Source of the DNA: Plazaster borealis
Lineage: Eukaryota > Echinodermata > Asteroidea > Forcipulatida > Labidiasteridae
DNA: 64,000 nucleotides
Assembly (NCBI GenBank): GCA_021014325.1
Contig: CM037474.1
Span: 3,848,488-3,912,487 of the forward strand
Direction: 5' to 3'
Shown: one piece after another, positions 34,797-46,700 of the stretch
Numbering within the stretch: position 1 is the stretch's first letter
Layout: every line of letters begins with the position of its first letter
The notes under the pieces: model-generated
Told to the model about the DNA's origin: nothing
Databases searched by the model: none
The model's input: the letters and a program-made list of their open reading frames with translations, nothing else
Translations under genes and position numbers: made by a program

Positions 34797-37700
34797 ATGG
34801 CTTATCTTCATGATATTTGTGTGGAGGAGATAGCACTGGAAGGACTAGAAGGTAATCTAAGCCCCCTTATCAAAACCACGGCTTTGGTTGAAGCTTTGGC
34901 CTCTGGCTCTGTCAGAAATGTTTGAAATTTACACTTTCAGTACGGGGCTTTACACAGGCGAAGGGTGCCTAAGCCAGAGCCTAAGACTAAGCAGTGGGTT
35001 CGGAAACGGCCTAAAATAGTTGAAGAATGAGAATACACAATTTTAGTTCATGGACCCCTTGCATATGAACCACAAATTCAAACAGCATCAAAGGAAGACC
35101 TATCATTAATAATAATAGTGTACATTTATAAAGCGCCATGTCTGTCATAAATGATACTCCTGGTTTCACAAAGAGTTAAGATCGATCTTAACTGTGTATC
35201 AATCTTAATTGCTAAGCAAAGTGTGATGTCACAATATAAATCACTATGGTAATATTGGCATCTCATCTTTAAAAGATGAATCTTAGTGCTTTGTGAAATC
35301 GACCCCTGGCTCAGAAAAATCAAATTTAGCAGAGCTTGTTAAGAATGATTTTATGAGATAAAGCAACCATAATACAACACCTTGAAAGATATACAAGGTG
35401 AGGTGACGCATATTGCTGTCAGACCATGCCAAAAACACCGGGGCAAGCCCCTTCTCTTTACGATATGTGTACTGGCCTACTGGGTTCTTTTACGTGCATA
35501 CACAACACACAGGACCTACTCTGTATGGCTTTTTTTGTGTCCCATCTTATAATAGATAAGTGCCTTGCTGAAGGACACTTACTAATGTCAAGATTAGGGC
35601 CCAATTTCATAGAGCTGCTTAAGTAGACAATTTTGCTTACAAATGTTGTGCTTAGCAAAAGTTAGCATGATGCCAGTCAGAAATTGTGCAAGTGACATGG
35701 TATTTTGGCTGGTAACCTTATTCTGGTGAGCATAATTTTGTTGTTCTTAGCTACTTTTTGTGCTGAAGCAGCTCTATGAAATTGGGCCCAGGACTCACTC
35801 TGCTGATCAGAATCACCAGAGCTTGAGTCCGGTGCACTTGACTGCTCGCCCACAATACACCAACTTTGGCCGAGAGTCCAGAATTGGTACATACACACAT
35901 AGTGCACGCTTCCATTGTTTGACCTCGGCGATGGCAGCCTTACATTAAGCAGTGGGTCTATTATTCAAAAAGGGAATCTGATTTTAATCTGACCCACTGC
36001 ATCAATATTGCCCTGTGAGAGCTTGTAATCAAATACCAACCAGGGACTTATTTCATAGATAAATGCAGAAAATATTGCTTAAAGGGTGTGTACAACATTG
36101 GTAATTGCCAAAGACCTGTATCCAAACTCGATGTGACCCAACATATACATGTACATGAAATAACAAACCTGTGAAAGTTTAAGCTAAATCGGTCTTCGGA
36201 GTCATGAGAAAACAGTGAAAAAACCCCTCATGTGTTTTAACTTTTTTTCCAATATCGGAATTTATCCTGCAGGATAAATACTATTATTTTACTCATTTAG
36301 TAAAAACTATGGCATTTCAAGCAAAACTATTTTTAGAAGTTTTCTACCATGACCATCTTTATACCATGTAAGTAAATGTGCAAATCTGTGAGCATTTATA
36401 TTTTCATTCTTACCAATGTTGTACACACCCTTTAACAAATTTCTGCTAAGCAAACATGTGCATGATATCAGTCATAAATGGTACATGTGACATGGTATTT
36501 TAACTTGTAACCTAAATCTTGTTTATACAGGATAATCAGTTTGTGCTTAGCTAGCTACTTTTTGTGCTTTTAAAAAGCAGCTCTATGAAATTTGGCCCCG
36601 GACCCATTTTCATAGAGCTGCTTTAAAACCAGAATATATTGTTTGTCAATTTTATGCAAAGCAAAAATGAGCACGATACCAGTCACAGAGTAGGAAATGG
36701 TATTTTGGCTGGTAATCTTTTTCTAGTAAGCATAGTTTTGTTGTGCTTAGCTACTTTTTGTGCTGAAGGAGCTTTATCAAATTGGGCCCAGGTATAGGGC
36801 CGGATCCAGTGAGAGCCATTTGCCCTGGGGTGGGCGAGGCATGATGCAATGAGATATCAAACAAACTTACATCAGTTTCATTTTTTTCCAGTGGGGTGCA
36901 CGCTACACTCCACTCCCTTCTGGAATCACCACCAAGCTACTGACTAAAGCCCAGTTCATACTTCCTGCGAATGCATATGCGATGCGAATTTTGACGTCAC
37001 AAATTCGCAACGAACAATTTGGAAGAGTTGAGCTGAGGGCAACTGTTACGAAACATTCACAGCGAAAACAGATGTGTGACATAAAATTCGCTCCGCACGA
37101 AGCATTCGCAGGAAGTATGAACCAGGCTTAACCGTGCCATTGTCTACAAGTCTTCAAATAAAATTTAAAGCCAACTTACAATTCCAAGTTTAGTTCCGCT
37201 TATGATAAAATCAGATCAGAAATTATAATTAAATTTAAAAAAAATTCTTGATTGATTTTATAAAATAAAGAAACAAAGACAATGTCCATATCAATATTTT
37301 TATTCTGATCACCAATTAAACAGGAGTCACCCCAGCTTGTTTGTGGTGTCGGCTTCAGCAACGGATCCCAAAGTTCTCCTTGTCACTAGACCCCAAATCC
37401 AAGCAGTTTCTATGGAGTGGGATTGTTCCAAACAGCGATGTGGAGTTCTATCGTCTCAGAGAGCCGAGGGAGTTGCCCACATTCCACCACGAGTATGTTA
37501 CCGTCGATGAAGGAACTGGAATTGTCATGATTGATCAGGAGGTGAGGATGTCCTCTGTGAAGAAACTCTAACCCCCCAAGACACTACCTGCGGGAAATTG
37601 CCTCAATCCTCCAAAATCAACCGATATGAGTTTATGTAGGACCTCTACTGCCTCAATCCTCCCAAATCAACCAATATGAGTTTATGTAGGATGCTTACTG

Positions 37701-40700
37701 CCTCAATCCTCCAAAATCAACCAATATGAGTTTATGTAGGATCCCTACTGCCTCAATCCTCCAAAATCAACCAATATGAGTTTATGTATCTGATCCCTAC
37801 TGCCTCAATCCTTCAAAATCAACCAGTATGAGTTTATGTAGGATTTATACTGCCTCAATCCTCCAAAATCAACTGATATGAGTTTATGTAGGATGCCTAC
37901 TGCCTAAATCCTCCAAAATCAACCGATATGAGTATATATGGGATCCCTACTGCCTCAATTCTACAAAACCAACCGATATGAGTTTATGTAGGATGCCTAC
38001 TGCCTCACTCCTCCAAATTTAACCAATATTATGAGGTCCCTTATCGCACACCCACGACCCTGCCAGTCTTAAACGGGCGTTTAAGACCTCGTCGCTACTC
38101 TTTTATTCCTGGATTCAGATTTTTTTAATTTGAAATGGCCTCAAGGTTGTACAAACTTGTTTCTTCCCCGTTTCCCTAAATCTATTCAGGTTACACGGAA
38201 GGACTACACTGTCTGTATCATCAATAGTGCGGAGAATGATGGGATACAGGGATCATGCCCTACCTTCAAAGAGAGAGTCAATGTCAGTCAAGAGGTCAGG
38301 GGTCATGACGGAAGCAAGGTCATGACCTTAGAAGAAATTCAAGAAAAGTAAGATTCACCATATTTTCAGTTCACATAGAAGGAGGAAGGTGTATCAAATA
38401 CTGCTGTGGAATAATTTCAGAGAAAATACAAGTTTAAGTGAAGGAAACAATAGATTTTTAAAATTTATATATGTTTATTTTTTCAGATGGGGTGAGTCTC
38501 TTGTCATAGTGGGTAGTCCTGAGCTTCGCCACTCCACGTTAATGGGACCAACTGGTGATCCATCTGTGGAGCTACCGGACCTGAACTACTGCCTCCTGGA
38601 GTTCATCGGACGTCAGCGACATAACGGGATAAGTCAGGTGGAACTTGCCAAAGCCTTCAAGATCACTCCAGTCACTATGTTTCATTACGCCAAGGATCTT
38701 ACATTTCACAACTTCATTGTTAAACAGGTGAGATAGATTAACTAATACATCTCTACCATGTCTACTCCCAGTGGCTACAACGTGGTCAAGCCGCAGGCAT
38801 GTAGAGGCACCTTTGGCAGCCAGCCACATTGACCCACAGTAGAGAACCAACGCACAACTCAACTGGCGTATGGCCCTAGCAGGAATCAAACCAGGGCTAC
38901 AGTTGTGAGTAGGGGTGTGCTTTATGCACTAGCCACCCATGCCACCCTGAGTCAAGAGAGAACGCATTGAGTCAAAGCAAAGCTGTAGACCTCGGGCCGA
39001 TATCATAGAGCTTCTTCGGGGTTGTCCGATATTTTCAACATTTTTAAAGACGTACAGAGAGTACAGAGAGAAGATCCCCCTCCCTCCCCCCCTCGGCAGA
39101 AATAATTCCTCAACTAAATTTTCACTGAGCAGGGAACCAGTCACAAATGATACATATGACATAGCATTTTGGATGGTAACCTTTTTCTTGATAGCACAAG
39201 CTTTGCGTGTTAAATGTGTTGAAGCAGCTTGCGTCATGAAGAAGCCATCTTGATTTTCGGTCTTTGGAATTGATAAAAAGGCTGGCGTTTCTGATCAGCA
39301 GAGTGTGGGTTCAAGTTCCGGTCGTGGCACTTGTGTCTTTGAGCAAGAAACTTTACCATAATTGCTTTGTCCTTCGGATGAGACATTAAGCCGTAGGTCC
39401 CATGTACTAGCATTGGTGGTGCACGTAAACAAATCCAGAACACTTGTCGTGGAAGAGTAGGGGTTAACCCCAGTGTTTCTGGTTCACATAGCAAGCCTGT
39501 TGTTTACAGGTATCCTCAGGCTTGTAGGCTACAGTGATTAAGTTCACTTATGAGGCATCCTAAGTAGTCGGATATAACAGACTGAATTGTTTTATTTTTT
39601 CCACCCAGAATTGTTGGTGTGAGACCAGTAAACGGACAATGAATGTCACCATGCTGATGCTACATCGTTTTTTATCCTTGGCCAACTACATCACCAAGGG
39701 CCGTTACCTGATGCTAGCCAGCCACATCACTGACTTCCTGGAGACTAAGCCCAAGAAGACGGCAAAGGCTCAGGTCGTTAAGGATTTGGTGAAGAAGAAG
39801 TTTTCATCTTGGGTGAGTTCACGTTTCTGAAGAGACAGTGGATGCCAGTAGAATCATGAATTAAATTGAAGATCTTGCTACTTGCTTTCCGATGCATTAA
39901 CACCTAAGCTCCAACTTTAAAATCTTTCCGACCAACTATCCATCAAAGATCCTGTTCAAAATTTGCGTTTGTGTTCCCCAAACTCCTTCTCTTAAAGGCA
40001 TCGTACACGTCTGGTAATGACTCTGATAATTAATAACAATGAAAACTTATTCGGTAAGAAGTACAGCAGCTTTGGATAGTATAATGCATTTTAAGAAACT
40101 TTTCACTTTGAAGTACTGCGGTCATTCCAATGCAGATTATTTCTGCGTGGCCATAACCGCTCCAGATTTTCGGCAATATCTCAAAAAAGCTACCACCTTT
40201 TGAAATGAAATTTTCACAGGTTAGTTTTATGGTATATATCTACAACTATGTTTGAAACAAACAATAGGCTCCAATTACCAAACGTGTTTGATGCCTTTAA
40301 ACACTTCATGTCGGTATTCTGAAGAAAAAAATAATTTCCCGCGTATTTATTTTTCTGAACTTTTTGGAGCTTCTAGAGTATTTTCCTTTGAAAATACCAT
40401 TGCCAAAATGACACCCTGACTTGACAAAGGAAAGACATCAAATGTTCTCATAAATAGCACCAGGTTTGATGTTGTCATGAGAAAATATGAGTAGGCACTC
40501 TCAGTGATTCGCAGAACCTCAGCCGTGAGCTATTGCCAATAATCTGCCATGGTATGCTGGAATCTCTGAACCAAGGTCTGGAAATCGGGGGTTACACAAT
40601 AACCCCCAGAGCAGGAATATTATTGCAAGGCATGTTTTCCTATACCTGGTGTCCCTCGTTGTATAAGTGAAACGAAGCGTAGCATAGTAAGTTCATGCCT

Positions 40701-43700
40701 GCGCACGCTACACAGTGGAAAGTCTGGTTGAATATTTTCGTCGGCTGTTCGGCTGCCAGCAAAAGAAGGGTGCTCCGAAGTTGTTGTGGTCATAATAAAC
40801 CGTCCACCGTAAGTCAATCCAGAAAAATTTGGCGTGTATACAAGTGATTCGGTGTGAAGTTGTTAACGATAAGTATACTGGGTTATTTAACGTACATTAG
40901 ACAACGTCCCATTCCAAGGAACCTTAGTCTGTGCACAAGACTACACGGCAACGGCACTCTCATTGTAATAGTTATCATCAGAAAATAGCTAATTCTATTT
41001 TTCTTAGTTTTCATTTTAGTTCTTGATCAACTACACTCTATATTTATCAACATAATCTAAATCATTATCACCATGATCAATCTGATCACCATTGATGAAA
41101 CCGTTGTCTCCTTCAACTGCAGGCCTCAAAGAAGGACATCACTCCAACGTTCAAGAAGGTTTACCTCATGTTACAGAAGATGAAAGTGATCCAGATTGTG
41201 TACGCCCAAGGCAAATGTGATCTCTTCAACAAGGTATGTGCAATGAACAAAAAGTACTATTTTTCAACTGATACAAAACAAGCATTAGTCAAAAATGTAT
41301 GTAAGTTTAATACAAACTTTGGGTTCAGAGATTTCCATGCTTGCATTTTATTAATGAGAACGATACAGTGAAGAAAAAACCCATATTGACTATAATGTTT
41401 ACATGTGGCATGTTTTTATTAACATGTGATGTCATAGGTCACATGGTCTTTACATGTAGGTGCTGCATTGGGTTCAAATCCATTCATCCACGGTTGACTT
41501 TCCGTCTGCGGATTCGGACTTATAATTACCACCACCAATTTAAAGCTTTCTGAAAATGTCCTCAGAATATAAGTAAGATTTGAATCTTAACATAAAAGGA
41601 GAACAATTTAGAAACTAATGTTTGCAATGACATCATGTCGACACTGCTTTCACAAAGAGCAACTTATGGCTTGATTGAGATTTACGTTTTACTCTGTGCT
41701 GCTCAGCTTGAAACTGTAAGTCTGCCACGGTTTGCAGTTTCAGACCTCTTATATGATTCTGTAAAAGTTGAACCTCTCCATTGAACTAACTTATTTTTAA
41801 AAAAATATTCTCCTGAAGACGATCAGAGCATACTGATCGAAACGTTGAGTCGTTAACCACCGGTTCTTTTCAGAACCAACACTACTCAAAAGAGATATTC
41901 ACAAGGTGTTACCGCAAACCTCTCTTAGTTTTAAAATGATGGCTGATTGCCATTAGTAATTAGTAATTAGATATTCGCTCGTTGTGAAACCTCAACTGAA
42001 TCATGTGTGTTTTTGCATTGAGGGACGCACACGTCAAGTGATCGCGCGCACACTGACATACATGCCTCTTCGTGAACCCCCCTAAAAATGATTTGTCCTA
42101 CATTTACGCCTTTCTGTTGCAATGTATAACATGCATCTTTGGGGGCTTGTGGCTCTTTGTGAAAACGCAAAATGCAATTACTGAGATATACAATGAACGC
42201 CCTTCCTGTATCGATCAATAATTTGTCATCTTAAGGTACGTGGCTCTACGTGAAAACGGTGACGATATGATCTCTCTCTTTAAGTCGTAAAGAAAAGAAT
42301 CAGTGTTGTAGCAACTTGACCTTTCCATCAGTACGATATGCAAAATGTGACCCTGCGTTGTCAAAATATGATCCTGCGAGGTCTTTCAGAAGAGCTAACA
42401 CATAAGATTCAAACTGCCACTAGCCACCGGGCTAGCTCGGTGGTCTAGTGGATAGACATCTGCTCTAGCAATGCAAAGGTCGTGGGTTCGAATCCCACCC
42501 GTGTAATTTGCCTGTGGATTGTTTTCACAGAACTCGGGAAAGTACTGAGTATACAGTGCTTAATACACTTCAGTGGAAGGGTAAAAACAAATTATAATCT
42601 GATATCATGTTTGGTCCCCCCCCCCTCCTGAAGGTCGACTCTTTTAAACTTCTGAAGAAGCTCCCCACAGAGAAAGAGGACCCAATTGAGGATGAAATCA
42701 ACGACGCATGTGAGTATATCTTTGACCTCTTCGACGAGAGTGCAATCTTTCTTTACTCAGCTCAGAGATTCTTCATAAAGTTGTAGTTTCATTCTTTAAA
42801 TTTGTTAATGCTCTCGAGCTATATCCCTGAAGCAAATTTAACATTTATTTTAAAAAAAGCGTTGCCGTATCCGCTGCTAAAATATAGGATTTGAACAGCT
42901 AGCTACTGGGCAATCTTGGTAGTCTAGTGGTAAAACATCTCCTCTAGAATGGCAAAGGTCATGGGTTCGAATCGGGAAAGTAATGAGTATACAGTTCTTA
43001 ACACACATCGGTGTATGGATAAAACAAAAATTATATTCTCTTGAGCTGTACAAATTTTCTATCAGTAATGTTTTGTTTATCACATTTACATGGTTGAAAT
43101 TTGTTTGTGATAGTGAAAAACAACCATTTTTTTTCAGATATCAAATTTGTTTTGTCATTTATAAAGTATTTGGCTTTTTAGAATGGTATGTCATCTATTT
43201 CTCTTTTTGAGCAGACGATCCCAGCGCAACATCTGTTCTTGTAGCTGAACTTCCAGTGCAGTTTCAAGTCTACAACCTGATTGATAATCTACAGCATCGC
43301 CCGCAAGGAATTAATACACACGTAAGTCAGCCTCGCTACCACGGGCAGCGCGCCGTATCGGTACCTCTCGTCACTAACCCCTGGTAGGGATTTGCTGAAT
43401 AACAACGCTGATTGATTTCCAAAAGTGACTGCTTCGCGCAGACGCTTGTTAAATACGTTCAAGCGCTTGTATGGCGCTTGTTGGACCCTTAGTATGCGCA
43501 TGTCAAAATATTACGACGCGATTTCATTTCCAATGAATCATTTTTTACACGGTCATCCTAAACTGTATACAGTTAAGACATGTCTCAAAGAAGAATGAGA
43601 GGGGACCAGTTGCTCTTTGACTTGATGCTGCTTTTGTGGGCTACCATACTTGAGCGCGCGTATAGAGTGGATCAACCACAGGCCTAAATAAAATATGCCT

Positions 43701-46700
43701 TGAATTTCACATTTAAATTAACCAATACCTGGGGTTATGAGCGATCAAGGCGTGCTGGAATAAAAATTGTGGGTGAAATTGATCACCACTGGGAATGAGG
43801 TTGCAGGTAAGTTTAGTTATACTTTTGGATCATCTAACGATTATCCTAGATCCTGAGAGCTCTCGTAAGTACAGTGGACCTGAGCAGAGATTGGCCCAGG
43901 TTCAAAAGTTCACATTCAAGTACCAATCTGGGGTGCAATTTGGAAGAAAGCAGTTCACCCTCGGACCAGAAAAGTGTTTGAGCTTCGGTCATTGGTTAAA
44001 TGTTTTCACGTGTTCGGTTGAGACGCGGTGACGCAACTGTTCCAAGCTTGGATTCAAGATGGCGGATTCCACAAACTAAAGGAAAATTTCAATGGAATTC
44101 TTTTAAAGATAAAAAAATCATGAAGCACACCAATCTAATAATGCTGATAAAGTTACAAAGGCGAAGTTTCATAATACATTGAGTTCGATTGAGTCGCGGT
44201 GACGCAACTGTTCCGAGCTTGGATTCAAGATGGCGGATTCCACAAACTAAAGAATGTCAATGGAATTCTTTTAAAAATCATGGGCATACCAGTCCAATAA
44301 TGTACGTTGATAAAGTTACAAAGACTAAACTCCATAATACCTGAAAATAAAATGAAGGCTGTATATTTTGAGAACATTTTGAGAGCTGTACCTACATCAC
44401 GAACTGTTTCTGGTTAACGACACGTTTTGGCGTAGCTCTCGGAAACTGCTTCGGCCTATGATTTTTTTTGCTCTCCTTTGTTTCAGGACATTAAAAGAAT
44501 GTTGCAGTTGGATAAGACGAGTCTGAGGAGTATCACAGACAAAGCCCTCAGAGGTAACAAATTGATCACATCTTACCTTACTGACGAAGGCAGGCAGAGG
44601 GTCAATAAGTAAGTATAAACTCAGTCACTGAGTTTCTGCCCATCCAAACTTGTTTTCTGCAGATGTATGACTGCTCAAAATGAGAATAGCTCTTTTAATG
44701 AGGTATGTTTTTATGTTAAAGTTCATTGCGAGAATTTATAACTTTCTGATCGAATTCTTGTAATTCCGTTCAGTTCCAAACAAGTTCACCAGAAATTTGT
44801 TACGGAAAAACTTCTTTTTGAAACAGCTCAATTGCATTTAAAGAAAAATTATTATGTTATGTAGGGATACCGCAAACATAGGGCTAGATGGCTCAGTTGG
44901 TAGAGCACCAGCGCATAAATACGAAGGTCGCAGGTTCGGATCCCATTCTAGTTTTTGTCTGTTCACCCAAAATTGATTTATAAGTACCCAGTCGGTTTCT
45001 CTTCTGTTTATTACTTGAGGTTCAAAAATTAGTGAATTTATGTTTTTCAACATTAATATTGCTGTGTAGAATTTTGTTCTTTGAGAACTTGTCTTGCTAT
45101 TTATTCTACTGCCGCAGAATAGATATTTCGGAATCGGGAGACTATTCAAATGACGATGACTAGAGCAAGCTAGTCGAAATGTTGAGACCAATTATGAACT
45201 CACTCCGCGGCAGTGAAGTTAATAAAGAAAAGGCCCCTCGATCCATTAAACGAAAGTAGTAGTCCCGGCCGATTTCTTACCTTCCGCCCAGGTAGTAGTT
45301 AATAAGCAGGACATTTCTTCTCAGAACTTGGTAGTCTCCCGAATTCCAAAATCTACTCTGCGGCAGTAGATTAGTCTCCCAAAATCCGAAATCTACACTG
45401 CGGCAGTAGAATAAATAGCAAGACAAGTTCTCAAAGAACAAAATTTTACACAGCAAAGTAGATATACACATGGTGTTACCGCAAACCGAGTATACATTAA
45501 TACCTCACCATGCAATGCCTCAAATCCTGTAACATTAATATTAGTTTTGCTTTAATACATCTATGTACATAATAAAGTTGTGTCTCATCACTGTGGACAG
45601 AGTCCATCAGTGAAAAAAAAAAGGACTCCCAGGGTGGGATTCGAATCCCCATGACTCTCCGCATTCTAGACCACTGAACTTCCCGAGTAAGAAATAGATT
45701 AGCAACGTCTTCAAACACTTTATCCATATTTTTACCATGTTACCTTAACTTTCACATTAGATATTCCTCCATGTAGAAAATCAGTTTTTTTCTTTTTTTT
45801 ATGAGACAAAAATGGCTTCCGTCTTCGTAGTTTTGTTCTAATCATAAGAATATTTTCCGCTTCTAAGGTTTCAGACAACAGAGATGGCTGAGAAGGCGTT
45901 AAAGAAGAAAGTTCTGGATACGACGCCATCCTCTTCAAAACAAGACTCTCAAGGTACACATTAAACAAAAACAACTAGAAATTACCTTTTTCTGAAATTT
46001 GACTTTAGGTTAACCACTCTACGTGGGTATTTTGAAAATAATCCTGTGCCCAGGATTACAAAGCTCCAAAAAGTTCAGTGAACTTTTTGGAGCTTTGTGA
46101 GTAATTATCTTCCCTTGAAAATATCGTTGCCACAGTGAAGCCCTGATTTGTCAAAGGAAGGACAACAAAGGTTCTCATAATTAGCTCCAGGATTTGATGT
46201 TGTCGTGTGAGAAAATTGAGTAGTCACTCAGTAGGATTCGCAGATCCTCTGCAATGAGCCCCAGCCGAAAATCTATCATGGTATGCTGGAATCTCGGAAC
46301 GCTCAGACTTACCTCCCATTTAGCTGAATATAGTGAAGAACAATGGTGGCAGCCTGTCCATTCTTGTATGCCACATTTGTATAACAACATGTCAAAGATC
46401 TGGAGTTGGGGGGGGGGGGTTACACAGAAACCCCTGGAGTGGGATTTTACAAGACAAGTTTTCCATAACCTGTTGTCGCTCTTTGTATGGGTGAAACAAA
46501 GCGTATCACGGTAGGTGCCTGTCTGTGCACACTGCACACTGGAAAGTCCGGGTGGATAAAAACGTCAGCTGTCCTACTGTCGGCCAAAAATGGAGGAAAA
46601 TCCAAAGTTGTTCCGGGTGTTAAAAACGTCCGCCGTAAGTCTGTCCAAAAAACTTTTGCGTTTAAACACATCATCCGATGTGAAGTGGGTAAGGAGAAGT

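Noticed and set aside
37599..38030. Regular ~50-bp repeats that could suggest a CRISPR-like array
   Set aside because: Units are head-to-tail with no unique spacers, the DNA is a eukaryotic intron, and no cas genes are present. It is a minisatellite.
44879..44960. Possible functional tRNA gene
   Set aside because: A and B boxes are present and the acceptor can pair with wobbles, but no proper anticodon stem forms and SINE-like sequence follows. Kept as a SINE head.
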